DNA of 64,000 nucleotides from Leifsonia sp. ZF2019 (GTDB lineage Bacteria; Actinomycetota; Actinomycetes; Actinomycetales; Microbacteriaceae): positions 2,976,001-3,040,000 of the forward strand of contig NZ_CP065037.1 in NCBI RefSeq assembly GCF_019924635.1, written 5' to 3'. Below, piece after piece: positions 33,444 to 41,799 of the stretch; position 1 is the stretch's first letter, and every line of letters starts with the position of its first letter. A program made the position numbers and the translations under genes. The notes beneath the pieces were generated by a model. It had not been told where the DNA came from. It was given only the letters and a program-made list of their open reading frames with translations, and did no database searches.

Positions 33444-34881
33444 TCCCACCCACGCGAGTGTCGGCTTCCGGTCCGAGCGCGGCCCCGTCCTGATCGCCCT
33501 CATGCTGACGACAGGACTCGTCGCGATCGACTCCACGATCCTGGCGACCGCCGTGCCGTCGATCGTCACCGACCTGGGCGGGTTCTCGCAGTTCCCCTGG
33601 CTCTTCTCGGTCTACCTGCTGGCACAGGCCGTCTCGGTCCCCGTCTATGCGAAGCTCGCCGACACCGTCGGCCGCAAGCCTCTGGTCCTCATCGGGATCG
33701 GGCTCTTCCTGCTCGGCTCGATCCTGTGCGGCTTCGCCTGGTCGATGCCCGCGCTCATCTTGTTCCGCGTCATCCAGGGCCTCGGCGCGGGGGCCATCCA
33801 GCCGATCGCGATCACCATCGCCGGCGACATCTACACGATCACCGAGCGTGCGAAGGTCCAGGGCTACCTCGCCAGCGTCTGGGCGATCTCCTCCGTCGTC
33901 GGCCCGACCCTCGGCGGGGTCTTCTCGCAGTTCGTCTCGTGGCGGTGGATCTTCTTCGTCAACATCCCGCTGTGCCTCCTGGCCGCGTGGATGCTCGCGC
34001 GCAACTTCCACGAGAACGTCGAACGCCGCCCGCACCGCATCGACTACGCGGGCGCCGCGCTGCTGACCGTCGGAATGAGCCTCCTCATCCTCGCGGTGCT
34101 CGAGGGCGGCCAGGCGTGGGCGTGGAACTCGGTGTGGAGCATCGGCGCATTCGTCGTCGGCGGGCTGCTGCTCGTGGCTTTCCTGCTGGTGGAGCGGCGG
34201 GCGGCCGAGCCGATCCTGCCGCTCTGGGTGTTCTCGCGACGGCTGCTCGTGACCACGACCCTGATCTCCCTCGGCATCGGCGCCATCCTGATCGGCCTCA
34301 CCTCGTACGTCCCCACGTACCTGGAGACCACCACCGGCGCTTCCCCGCTGATCGCCGGTCTCGCCGTCGCCGCCCTGACCCTGGGCTGGCCGATCGCGGC
34401 GAGCCTCTCCGGCCGGTTCTACCTGCGGATCGGGTTCCGCAGCACGGCGCTGCTCGGCACCTCCATCGCCATCGTCGGCGCGATCGCGCTCGCCGCGACC
34501 TCCGTGCACCCGAGCGTCGCGTTCGTCGCGATCAGCTGCTTCGTGGTCGGGCTCGGGATGGGCCTGGTCGCGACCCCGACCCTCATCGCCGCGCAGTCGA
34601 GCGTCGCGTGGAACGAACGCGGCGTGGTGACCGGAACCAACATGTTCTCGCGTTCGATCGGCAGTTCGGTCGGCGTCGCCGTGTTCGGCGCGATCGCGAA
34701 CGCCATCATCGCCTCCTCCGCCGGCGGCGACCACGACCCGGGAACGGTGCAGGCGGCGTCCACGGCGGTGTTCGTCGCCGTCGCGATCGCGGCCGCCCTC
34801 ACCATCGTCGCCGGCCTCGCGATGCCGCGCTCCCGGGTCGAGGACGTCGAGCTCGGCCACCAGCCCGCCACCGCCGAGTAG
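33436..34881 (+). CDS. EmrB/QacA-type MFS multidrug exporter
   Basis: A 481-residue DHA2-family exporter with fourteen predicted helices. Motifs are LVAIDSTILATAVPSIVTDLG in helix 1, LADTVGRKPLVL (motif A), LFRVIQGLGAGAIQPIAITIAGDIY (motif B) and VGPTLGGVFSQFVSWRWIFFVN (motif C, antiporter signature). It should expel a hydrophobic drug in exchange for protons. The GTG start at 33436 lies inside a 20-bp palindrome; no Shine-Dalgarno is evident. The nearest regulator, the divergent ArsR gene, has a different operator, so the controlling repressor may be elsewhere. Confidence 0.92.
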   Translation: MNNPTHASVGFRSERGPVLIALMLTTGLVAIDSTILATAVPSIVTDLGGFSQFPWLFSVYLLAQAVSVPVYAKLADTVGRKPLVLIGIGLFLLGSILCGFAWSMPALILFRVIQGLGAGAIQPIAITIAGDIYTITERAKVQGYLASVWAISSVVGPTLGGVFSQFVSWRWIFFVNIPLCLLAAWMLARNFHENVERRPHRIDYAGAALLTVGMSLLILAVLEGGQAWAWNSVWSIGAFVVGGLLLVAFLLVERRAAEPILPLWVFSRRLLVTTTLISLGIGAILIGLTSYVPTYLETTTGASPLIAGLAVAALTLGWPIAASLSGRFYLRIGFRSTALLGTSIAIVGAIALAATSVHPSVAFVAISCFVVGLGMGLVATPTLIAAQSSVAWNERGVVTGTNMFSRSIGSSVGVAVFGAIANAIIASSAGGDHDPGTVQAASTAVFVAVAIAAALTIVAGLAMPRSRVEDVELGHQPATAE

Positions 34882-34893
34882 CCCGCGCGACCC

Positions 34894-34960
34894 TCCATCG
34901 AGGCGGCGAATAGTGGGCCGTCTCGATGCGAGACGGCCCACTATTCGCCGCCTCGATGGA
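34894..34960. repeat. 67-bp perfect intergenic palindrome
   Basis: Arms of 32 bases (34894-34925 and 34929-34960) are perfectly complementary with an ATG loop. It lies between the exporter stop codon and the FadR-type operator. There is no U-tract. It is far longer and cleaner than an ordinary terminator. Confidence 0.95.
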
Positions 34961-34988
34961 TGTGGGCGGCTCGCAGAGTGCGCGCTAG

Positions 34989-35016
34989 TGTGGTCTGACC
35001 ATATGGTCGGACCACA
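34989..35016. promoter_or_regulatory. Tandem FadR/LldR-type operators
   Basis: TGGTCTGACCA (34991-35001) and TGGTCGGACCA (35004-35014) are each palindromic, and together they form a 28-bp near-perfect palindrome. The TGGTN3ACCA core is that of FadR-subfamily GntR regulators. A TAGTGT hexamer overlaps the left edge. Confidence 0.85.
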
Positions 35017-35025
35017 GGAGGGGCG

Positions 35026-35781
35026 ATGACCGCGGAGCCGCGGGCGTGGGAGGGCGTGCTCGCCCACATCGAGGCGCGGCTCGTCGACGGACGGCTCCGG
35101 CCGGGCGACCACCTCCCCGCGGAGCGGGCGCTGTCCGCCGAGCTCGGCGTGGGCCGTTCGAGCGTGCGCGAGGCCATCCGCGTGCTGGAGGCGATGGGTC
35201 TCGTCCGCACCCAGACCGGCTCGGGACCGACCTCCGGCGCGATCATCGTCGCGCGGCCCGTCGGCGGCATGCAGGCGCTCATGCGGCTCCAGGTCGCGGC
35301 CAGCGGCTTCCCCGTCGCCGATGTCGTCCGCACGCGACTGCTGCTCGAGACCGCGGTCGCCGACGAGCTCGCCGAGCGCCCCGGCGCGGTCGGCCTCGCC
35401 GATGCCGGGCAGCTGCTCGATGCGATGGACGACCCGGCGCTCACGCCGCAGGAGTTCCTCGCGCTCGACGCGCAGTTCCACCTCGCGCTCGCCGACGCCT
35501 CGGGCAACACCGTCGTCGCGGCGACGATGGCGGGCCTCCGCACCTCCATCGAGGGCTACGTGCTCGCCGGCCTCGCCCGCATCACCGACTGGGAGGCCAT
35601 GGCCGCCCGCCTGCGCGCCGAGCACCGCGCGGTGGTCGAGGCGATCGGAGCAGGCGATGCCGCAGCGGCGCGCACGCGCGTCCACGCGCACATCAGCGGC
35701 TACTACCGCGACGCCTTCCCGTCCGACCCCGACTCCGAACCCGCCATCGCCATCACCACCGCCACCCACGAATCCAGATAG
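35026..35781 (+). CDS. FadR-subfamily GntR regulator (LldR-like)
   Basis: A 251-residue regulator with an N-terminal winged helix ([35 protein letters not shown]) and a C-terminal FCD domain with the metal-ligand histidines in FHLAL, EHRAV and HAHISG. AGGAGG precedes the ATG. It is followed 11 bases later by lldD, so it is probably a lactate-responsive repressor like LldR. The two TGGTC-N-GACCA sites just upstream imply autoregulation of the two-gene operon. Confidence 0.9.
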   Translation: MTAEPRAWEGVLAHIEARLVDGRLRPGDHLPAERALSAELGVGRSSVREAIRVLEAMGLVRTQTGSGPTSGAIIVARPVGGMQALMRLQVAASGFPVADVVRTRLLLETAVADELAERPGAVGLADAGQLLDAMDDPALTPQEFLALDAQFHLALADASGNTVVAATMAGLRTSIEGYVLAGLARITDWEAMAARLRAEHRAVVEAIGAGDAAAARTRVHAHISGYYRDAFPSDPDSEPAIAITTATHESR

Positions 35782-35792
35782 GCAGCCCGCAC

Positions 35793-37049
35793 ATGGTCAC
35801 CCGCCAGTTCCCCCAGCCCGCCGAGCTCCTCGAGCTGATGAAGTTCAAGAAGCCGGAGCTCGACGCGAAGAAGCGCCGCCTGCAGGGCGCACTCACGATC
35901 GAGGACCTGCAGCGCATCGCCAAGCGCCGCACCCCGAAGGCCGCCTTCGACTACACCGAGGGCGCCGCGGAGGGCGAGCTCTCGCTGGCCCGCGCCCGTC
36001 AGGCGTTCCAGGACATCGAGTTCCACCCGTCGATCCTGAAGGACGTGTCGGTCGTCGACACCTCGTGCGAGATCTGGGGCGGCCCCTCCGCCCTCCCGTT
36101 CGGCATCGCACCGACCGGCTTCACGCGCCTGATGCAGACCGAGGGCGAGGTCGCGGGCGCCGGAGCCGCCGGAGCCGCAGGCATCCCGTTCACCCTCTCC
36201 ACGCTCGGCACGACATCCATCGAGGACGTGAAGGCGGCCAATCCGGCCGGCCGCAACTGGTTCCAGCTCTACGTCATGCGCCAACGCGAGATCTCGTACG
36301 AGCTCGTGCGCCGCGCCGCCGCGGCCGGATTCGACACCCTGTTCTTCACCGTGGACACGCCGGTCGCCGGCGCTCGCCTGCGCGACAAGCGCAACGGCTT
36401 CTCGATCCCGCCGCAGCTCACGCTCGGCACGATCGTCAACGCCATCCCGCGCCCGTGGTGGTGGTACGACTTCCTCACGACGCCCAAGCTGGAGTTCGCG
36501 TCGCTGTCGTCGACCGGCGGCACCGTCGGCGACCTGCTCGACGCCGCGATGGACCCGTCGATCAGCTTCGACGACCTGAAGATCATCCGCGACCTGTTCC
36601 CGGGCAAGATCGTCGTCAAGGGCGTGCAGAACGTCGAGGACTCCGCCAAGCTGGTCGATCTCGGCGTCGACGGCATCGTGCTCTCGAACCACGGCGGCCG
36701 CCAGCTCGACCGCGCGCCCATCCCGTTCCACCTCCTGCCCAAGGTGGTGCAGGAGGTCGGCCACCACACCGAGGTCGCGATCGACACCGGCATCATGAAC
36801 GGCGCCGACATCGTCGCCGCGTACGCGCTCGGCGCCAAGTTCACCCTCATCGGCCGCGCGTACCTGTACGGCCTGATGGCGGGAGGCCGCGCGGGCGTCG
36901 ACCGCACCATCCGCATCCTGTCGGACCAGATCGTCCGCACCATGCAGCTGCTCGAGGTCTCGTCGCTCGCCGAGCTGACGCCGGGGCACGTCACCCAGCT
37001 GCAGCGCCTCGTGCCGGTCGGCGCGACCAGCTCCGCCGCCGTCCGCTGA
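35793..37049 (+). CDS. lldD: L-lactate dehydrogenase (FMN, quinone-linked)
   Basis: A 418-residue FMN-dependent alpha-hydroxy acid dehydrogenase. The active-site base is the His in [33 protein letters not shown] and [31 protein letters not shown] form the FMN phosphate-binding end; the N-terminus [13 protein letters not shown] is typical. It oxidises L-lactate to pyruvate and feeds the respiratory chain at the membrane. It shares an operon with the LldR-like regulator. Other alpha-hydroxy acids are a less likely substrate. Confidence 0.92.
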   Translation: MVTRQFPQPAELLELMKFKKPELDAKKRRLQGALTIEDLQRIAKRRTPKAAFDYTEGAAEGELSLARARQAFQDIEFHPSILKDVSVVDTSCEIWGGPSALPFGIAPTGFTRLMQTEGEVAGAGAAGAAGIPFTLSTLGTTSIEDVKAANPAGRNWFQLYVMRQREISYELVRRAAAAGFDTLFFTVDTPVAGARLRDKRNGFSIPPQLTLGTIVNAIPRPWWWYDFLTTPKLEFASLSSTGGTVGDLLDAAMDPSISFDDLKIIRDLFPGKIVVKGVQNVEDSAKLVDLGVDGIVLSNHGGRQLDRAPIPFHLLPKVVQEVGHHTEVAIDTGIMNGADIVAAYALGAKFTLIGRAYLYGLMAGGRAGVDRTIRILSDQIVRTMQLLEVSSLAELTPGHVTQLQRLVPVGATSSAAVR

Positions 37050-37072
37050 GAGGGGCGGCGACGGTGCAGGGG

Positions 37073-37696
37073 CTACTCGCAGCCGACCCCGTCGCCGTCG
37101 CGGTCCAGGTCGTAGATGTCCGTCCCGACGACCTGCACCGGCCCGCTGACGTAGGAGGGTCCGTTGCCGCTGCCGCCGGCGCAGTCGACATCCGAGTCGA
37201 TCGGGACGCAGGCTCCGGAGTAGTTCGGGTCGCAGGTCCCCTGCTGCTGCGGCGGCGGGGCGGCTTCTGCGGCCGGAGCCGGCTGTCGCGTGCCCACACT
37301 CGTGACCTGATCGACGGGCGGTGTGGTCACGGTCTCGGAGACGAGGGTGCGCGACGTCTCCGCCCCGTCGACCAGCGTGACGCTGTACCGGCGCGTGGTG
37401 ACGCCGTCGCGCCCCTCCGTCGTGACCGAGCGGACGCCGGCATCGAGGCCGGGGTCGTCGACGGTCGTCGACGCGAACGGGAGGGCGACCTCCACGTCGA
37501 CGGTGGTCACCTCGATCTGCGGCGTGTGCGGCACCGAGGCGGTCGGCACCGACACGAATGAGGAGGCGTCGGACTCGGCGACCTCTGCCGGAGCGCGCCC
37601 GCCCGCGGCGTAGGCGGACACACCGACCACGACCGCCAGGGCGGCTGCGGCGGCGGCGATCGGCCAGCCCAGCGTGGTCAGCCTGCGTCGCGTCAC
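37073..37696 (-). CDS. Exported G5 and Excalibur domain protein
   Basis: A 207-residue protein with an N-terminal signal anchor (PIAAAAAALAVVVGVSAYAAG), a G5 domain (about 60-135: EVTTVDVEVALPF, VTLVDGAETSRTLVSETVT), a Pro/Gln linker, and a C-terminal Excalibur calcium-binding motif (DIYDLDRDGDGVGCE) with a Cys pair. The combination suggests a surface protein binding peptidoglycan or calcium. GTG start with AAGGAG six bases upstream. It is convergent to lldD. Confidence 0.88.
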   Translation of the reverse strand: MTRRRLTTLGWPIAAAAAALAVVVGVSAYAAGGRAPAEVAESDASSFVSVPTASVPHTPQIEVTTVDVEVALPFASTTVDDPGLDAGVRSVTTEGRDGVTTRRYSVTLVDGAETSRTLVSETVTTPPVDQVTSVGTRQPAPAAEAAPPPQQQGTCDPNYSGACVPIDSDVDCAGGSGNGPSYVSGPVQVVGTDIYDLDRDGDGVGCE

Positions 37697-37775
37697 GTTC
37701 GCTCCTTCGGGTCGTGCTCGCTGCAGTCTGCCGAGTGCGACCGCGCACGGCAAGGACCCGAACGAGGGGCGGACG

Positions 37776-38402
37776 CTACGCCGACGGGATCCGGGAGACC
37801 ATGACGAATTCGTTGTACTGGAAGACCTTGCCCGCCGCGCGCGGGAAGGGGAACGAGTAGTGGCGCTCCGGCCGCACACCGATCCTCTCGCTGAGCCGCG
37901 CCAGGCCGTCGAAGTCGACGAAGCTGACGTGGGTCGCGTCGCTGCGGTAGCCGACCTCCTGCGGGGTGATGAAGCAGACCCGGCCGCCGGGCTTGATGTA
38001 CCGGAGGTAGTCCGTCAGCAGGGAGACCGCGAAATCCGCGTCGAGGTGCTCGACCAGATGCGCGGCGAGCATGGAGTCGAAGGCGCCGGGCACCGCGTAC
38101 TCGGTCGACGGGAACTCGTCGGAGGTGAACGCCGTCAGGCCGCGCGCCCGCGCGATCTCGATCGACGCCGCGTTGTGGTCGACGCCGACCCCGTTGTTGC
38201 CGAGGTGCGCGAGGTTGCGGCCCAGTCCGCAGCCGACGTCCAGCACCCGGCCGAGCCGCAGGCGGCGGATGTTCCAGCGGTACGGCGCCTGCACGTTCAG
38301 CGTGCGCCTCCACCACGATCCGTCGAGCCGCCGGAGCCGTTCGGCGTACTCGTCGCCCGCCGTGCCCTCGCCCGTGCCTGCGTCCGGCGTCCCGTCCGCC
38401 AT
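37776..38402 (-). CDS. Class I SAM-dependent methyltransferase
   Basis: A 208-residue methyltransferase with the SAM-binding motif VLDVGCGLGRNLAHLG (about 55-70), GVDHN after beta-2, and LAAHLVEHL with LLTDYLRYIKPGGRV downstream. No substrate domain is recognisable. ATG at 38402 shares its A with the TGA of an apparent eight-codon leader ORF, so it may be translated by termination-reinitiation. It is divergent to the DsbA-like gene. Confidence 0.88.
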   Translation of the reverse strand: MADGTPDAGTGEGTAGDEYAERLRRLDGSWWRRTLNVQAPYRWNIRRLRLGRVLDVGCGLGRNLAHLGNNGVGVDHNAASIEIARARGLTAFTSDEFPSTEYAVPGAFDSMLAAHLVEHLDADFAVSLLTDYLRYIKPGGRVCFITPQEVGYRSDATHVSFVDFDGLARLSERIGVRPERHYSFPFPRAAGKVFQYNEFVMVSRIPSA

Positions 38403-38440
38403 CAGCTCACGCCATCGTCTGTTCGCATGGCCCTAGGCTA
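38402..38440 (-). promoter_or_regulatory. Leaderless promoter with eight-codon uORF
   Basis: On the minus strand TAGCCT (38435-38440) ends six bases before an ATG (38428). The resulting ORF encodes MRTDDGVS and stops at a TGA that shares one base with the methyltransferase start codon. No separate Shine-Dalgarno precedes the methyltransferase. Confidence 0.45.
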
Positions 38441-38522
38441 GCGCCGATGCCACCAGCCCTCTCATAGGTAACTACCCCTACGATCGGTGGAGGAATGTCC
38501 GCACTCGGATGGGATGAACTGA

Positions 38523-39428
38523 ATGGCAACGGGTAGAGGGGCCTCCGGCCCGAGCAAACGCGACCGTCGCGAAGAGGCGCGCGAGACCGCGCGCCTCATG
38601 CGCGAGGAGGCCGCGAAGAAGGCGAAGCGCCGTAAGGTCATCGTCCAGAGCTCCGTGATCGTCGGTGTGCTCGCGGTGCTCACGGTCGTCGGCCTCGTCA
38701 TCTACTCGAGCGTCAGCGCCTCGACCAACGTCGCCAATCCCAAGAACATGATCAGCGGCGGCATCGTGCTCACCCAGGCCGACCAGGCCGTGACCAGCGC
38801 CGCGATCACGGGCGGCGACGCCCCGACGCCGACCACGCAGAAGCTGGACGGCAAGACGGCGCACATCCAGATCTGGCTCGACTACCAGTGCCCCTACTGC
38901 GACCAGTTCGAGACGACGAACAGCGACCAGATGAAGAAGATGATGGCCGACGGCACCGCGACCCTCGAGATCCACCCGGTCGCCATCCTCGACTCGCCGA
39001 CGAACAACAAGTACTCGACGCGGTCCGCCGCCGCCGCCGCGTGCGTGGCCAACTACGACCCGGACAAGTTCTTCGACATCAACAGCGCCTTGTTCGCCAA
39101 CCAGCCGGATGAGCAGACCGGCACCGGACTCACGAACGCCGAGATCCTGAAGCTGTTCAAGGATGCGGGCGTCGAGTCGAAGGCGATCACCGACTGCGTG
39201 AACAACCAGACCTACGCGCAGTTCGTCACCAACCGCACCAAGGAGGCGGTCGCCAGCAAGCAGCTCGCGAACCCCACCAGCGGCGGCTTCGGCACGCCGA
39301 CCGTGTTCGTCAACGGCGAGCGCTACCAGGGCGGCTTCACCGACGCCACCCAGTTCGCCACGTTCGTCGCCACCGCCGTCAAGGACGCCGGTGACAGCGG
39401 CTCGGTCACCTTCCCGAAGAAGAGCTGA
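38523..39428 (+). CDS. DsbA-like membrane-anchored thioredoxin-fold protein
   Basis: A 301-residue protein with a very basic cytoplasmic N-terminus (about 1-38), one membrane helix (39-63) and an extracytoplasmic DsbA/DsbG-type thioredoxin fold with the active site C123-P-Y-C126 and the cis-Pro loop GTPTVFVNG. A second Cys pair (AAAACVAN and ITDCVNN) is typical of actinobacterial DsbA-like proteins. It should oxidise or isomerise disulfides in exported proteins. A strong hairpin terminator follows. Confidence 0.92.
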   Translation: MATGRGASGPSKRDRREEARETARLMREEAAKKAKRRKVIVQSSVIVGVLAVLTVVGLVIYSSVSASTNVANPKNMISGGIVLTQADQAVTSAAITGGDAPTPTTQKLDGKTAHIQIWLDYQCPYCDQFETTNSDQMKKMMADGTATLEIHPVAILDSPTNNKYSTRSAAAAACVANYDPDKFFDINSALFANQPDEQTGTGLTNAEILKLFKDAGVESKAITDCVNNQTYAQFVTNRTKEAVASKQLANPTSGGFGTPTVFVNGERYQGGFTDATQFATFVATAVKDAGDSGSVTFPKKS

Positions 39429-39446
39429 CCGCTCCCGCACCGCTCG

Positions 39447-39482
39447 AGAAGGCGGCCGGCTCTCACGGGCCGGCCGCCTTCT
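39447..39482 (+). terminator. Terminator of the DsbA-like gene
   Basis: A perfect 14-bp stem, AGAAGGCGGCCGGC and its complement, with an eight-base loop, 19 bases after the stop codon. The 3' end reads CCTTCTGCG, with no long U-tract. Confidence 0.8.
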
Positions 39483-39552
39483 GCGTCGCCGCGTGCGGGT
39501 GTAGGTTCGCCGCATCGCACCCACCGCATCCCGCAGCGACAGGAGGCCCCGC

Positions 39553-39849
39553 ATGGACCGCATCCCCGAGGACGGCGTCGAGGACGAGCAGTACGGCGAC
39601 GGAGACGCCGGCGACACCGCGGGCTGGGTCGATCCCGCCGTCGGCGACGTCGACTACGCCGCCGACGACCCCATCGCCGAGGCCGACTTCGCCGACGAGC
39701 TCGTCACCACGGACGGCGTCGCCGGCGAGACCGTCTGGGGCAACCCGGCCGGCGGCGAGGCCTCCCCGATCGAGGACGAGCACGACCTCCTGGACGACCC
39801 CGACGAGGGCGTGCTGACGGAGGAGGACGTGGAGGAGGAAGGGATCTAG
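39553..39849 (+). CDS. Small acidic protein of unknown function
   Basis: A 98-residue protein extremely rich in Asp and Glu (for example EDEHDLLDDPDEGVLTEEDVEEEGI at the C-terminus), with no membrane segment or Cys. AGGAGG precedes the ATG. The last codons share a CTAG with the convergent tetR gene, so each stop codon is the other's complement. I recognise no function; the composition resembles disordered actinobacterial proteins of the DUF5709 kind. Confidence 0.75.
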   Translation: MDRIPEDGVEDEQYGDGDAGDTAGWVDPAVGDVDYAADDPIAEADFADELVTTDGVAGETVWGNPAGGEASPIEDEHDLLDDPDEGVLTEEDVEEEGI

Positions 39850-40451
39850 TCCGGCCGGCCGGGAACCGGGATCGCCGCGACCACGCCGCGGGCGCTCCGT
39901 TCCAGGAAGCCGACGATCTCGTCGGACGAGAGGTCGGTGCCGAGTGCGCTCTCGACGAGGGCCTCCTCTGCGAAGGCCACCCACGAGCGCAGCGCGATGC
40001 GCAGCAGCGGAGTGTCGGGCACGCCGAGTTCGAGGAAGGCCGCGACGACGCGGCCGGCCTGTTCCTCCCGCGCCTCCTCCACGACGGCGCGCACCTCGCT
40101 GTCGCCGCTCGCCACGCCGCGCACGAGCGAGTAGAACGTGCCGCGGTGCTCGCGCACGAACCGGACGATGCGCTCGAGCGTGTCGCGGAGGCGCTCGAGC
40201 GGGGGCAGCTCTGGCACCGGTTCCGTGGCGTGCAGCATGCTGTCGCGGGCGGTGCGGACGACCTCCCGGTGCAAGCCCTGCTTCGAGCCGAAGTAGTGGA
40301 AGAGGAGCGCCCGGGAGACCCCGGCGCGCTCGGAGAGGATGTCGATCGTGAGCGCATCCAGCGGCTCTTCGGCCAGGAGGGTGATGCCGAGCGCCACCAG
40401 CTGGGCACGACGCTCGTCCGGAGTGAGCCGGGTGCGCCGATCGGTGGACAT
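39846..40451 (-). CDS. TetR family regulator (second of a tandem pair)
   Basis: A 201-residue TetR protein with the DNA-binding segment LTIDILSERAGVSRALLFHYFGSKQGL and a C-terminal domain with the TetR_C pattern (VREHRGTFYSLVRG, LRSWVAFAEEALVE). ATG at 40451, 10 bases after the stop of another tetR gene on the same strand, so the two are probably co-transcribed. It ends by overlapping the convergent acidic-protein gene by four bases. Its target may be the TATTGACA-type palindrome at 41717. Confidence 0.88.
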   Translation of the reverse strand: MSTDRRTRLTPDERRAQLVALGITLLAEEPLDALTIDILSERAGVSRALLFHYFGSKQGLHREVVRTARDSMLHATEPVPELPPLERLRDTLERIVRFVREHRGTFYSLVRGVASGDSEVRAVVEEAREEQAGRVVAAFLELGVPDTPLLRIALRSWVAFAEEALVESALGTDLSSDEIVGFLERSARGVVAAIPVPGRPD

Positions 40452-40461
40452 GCTGCCCAGC

Positions 40462-41106
40462 CTAGGCGGCGAGGCGGTCGACCTCGGCGCGGAGGATGTC
40501 CAGCGCCCACTCCGGGGATCCGTCGCGCACGAGCAGGTGGAGGGCGAGGCCGTCGACGAGAGCGTGCAGGCGGAGCGCGTCCGTGCCGAGCGCGCGCTCG
40601 CGATCGGCGGCGTCCGCACCGGTGTCGTCCCCATCGGCGTCGGCACCCTCGGCGTCGGCACCCTCGGTCCCGGCTTCCCGGCGGAGGAGGCGAACCAGGT
40701 GGAGACATGCCCGCGACAGCGCCTGGTCGGCGATGTCGCGGATGCGGGCGAGGCCCGGCACGGCGGGCGCTTCCGCGATGAGCGCGATGTTGACCTCCAG
40801 CTCGGCGCGGCCGTCCGCCGTCAGCGGAAGCAGCTCGGCGAGCACGTCGAGCGCGTATTCCCGGGTGTCGGCGCGGCGCGGGAGGGCCTGGATGCGATCG
40901 GTGACGCGCTCGACCATCAGCTCGGCGGAGAACTCGATCAACTCGGTCCGCGTCGGGAACAGATGCCGGAGGGACCCGACCGCCACCTTCGCCTCCGCGG
41001 CCACGGTGCGAACCGAGACCGCTCCGAGACCCCGATCGGCGATGACGCGCCAGACGGCCTGGGCGAGGTCGGCTTTGCGGGCGTCGTGGTCGATCGTGCG
41101 CGGCAT
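40462..41106 (-). CDS. TetR family regulator (first of a tandem pair)
   Basis: A 214-residue TetR protein with the DNA-binding segment VSVRTVAAEAKVAVGSLRHLF followed by PTRTELIEF. Residues about 160-180 form an Asp/Glu/Ala-rich insertion (EGADAEGADADGDDTGADAA) encoded by short DNA repeats, probably a disordered loop. ATG at 41106 is preferred over an in-frame start six codons upstream that would run into the operator. It is divergent to the membrane-protein operon, with two matching operators in the 70-bp gap. Confidence 0.88.
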   Translation of the reverse strand: MPRTIDHDARKADLAQAVWRVIADRGLGAVSVRTVAAEAKVAVGSLRHLFPTRTELIEFSAELMVERVTDRIQALPRRADTREYALDVLAELLPLTADGRAELEVNIALIAEAPAVPGLARIRDIADQALSRACLHLVRLLRREAGTEGADAEGADADGDDTGADAADRERALGTDALRLHALVDGLALHLLVRDGSPEWALDILRAEVDRLAA

Positions 41107-41118
41107 GGAATCGGATGC

Positions 41119-41156
41119 TAGCACGAGCGTGCTAATTTGCTAGTACAATCGTGCTA
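41119..41156. promoter_or_regulatory. Twin TetR operators, TAGCACG class
   Basis: TAGCACG-AG-CGTGCTA (41119-41134) is a perfect palindrome, and TAGTACAATCGTGCTA (41141-41156) matches it at 13 of 16 positions. Centres are 22 bp apart. TACAAT (41144-41149) within the second site could be the -10 of the rightward promoter. Confidence 0.8.
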
Positions 41157-41176
41157 CCAACCAGGGAGGGGTGTCC

Positions 41177-41722
41177 ATGCTCGTCGCCGTGATCATCGCC
41201 TGCGAGGTCCTGTTCTGGGTCTTCATCGTCGCGGGGCTCAGTGCTCGCTATCCGCTCCGCCGCCGTCGCCTCGGGGCCGCGCTGCTCGCCCTCGCCCCGG
41301 TGACCGACGTGCTGCTCCTGGCCACGACCGCGATCGATCTCGCCGGAGGAGCGACGGCGACAGCAGCGCACGGGATCGCAGCGATCTACCTCGGCCTGTC
41401 GGTCGCATACGGGCGCGCGATGATCCGGTGGGCGGACATCCGCTTCGCCCACCGCTTCGCCGACGGTCCTGCCCCGATCAGGCGCACAGGGGCGGACTAC
41501 ACCCGCGCCTGCTGGCGGGATGTGCTCCGCACCCTGCTCGGCGCCGCCATCGCCGCCGGCGTCATCGGCCTGCTCATCCTCGTCGCGGGAGATCCGGAAC
41601 GCTCACAGGCGGTCGCGGCGTTCCTCCCGATCCTGTGCGTGGTGGTCGGGATCGACACACTGTGGGCGGTCAGCTACACGATCTGGCCGCGTCCGGCCCC
41701 TCGAACGGGTGCCACCTATTGA
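41177..41722 (+). CDS. Integral membrane protein, unknown function
   Basis: A 181-residue protein with five predicted membrane helices and a short cytoplasmic loop (IRWADIRFAHRFADGPAPIRR). The ATG at 41177 has GGAGGGG at a normal spacing; an in-frame GTG six bases upstream would overlap the Shine-Dalgarno. It is the first gene to the right of the twin TetR operators. Its stop codon lies inside the palindrome that controls the next promoter. No family is recognised with confidence. Confidence 0.75.
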   Translation: MLVAVIIACEVLFWVFIVAGLSARYPLRRRRLGAALLALAPVTDVLLLATTAIDLAGGATATAAHGIAAIYLGLSVAYGRAMIRWADIRFAHRFADGPAPIRRTGADYTRACWRDVLRTLLGAAIAAGVIGLLILVAGDPERSQAVAAFLPILCVVVGIDTLWAVSYTIWPRPAPRTGATY

Positions 41723-41746
41723 CAAACTGTCAATAACGTCTAGGTT
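41717..41746 (+). promoter_or_regulatory. Promoter with palindromic operator before the DUF6230 gene
   Basis: TTGACA (41719-41724) and TAGGTT (41741-41746) are separated by 16 bases. TATTGACA-AAC-TGTCAATA (41717-41735) is a perfect palindrome over the -35. It differs in sequence from the TAGCACG operators 600 bp upstream. Confidence 0.75.
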
Positions 41747-41799
41747 TGCTCCTGGACCTGACCGCACTGGCGCTGTCACGGCCCCGAACAGGAGGATCG

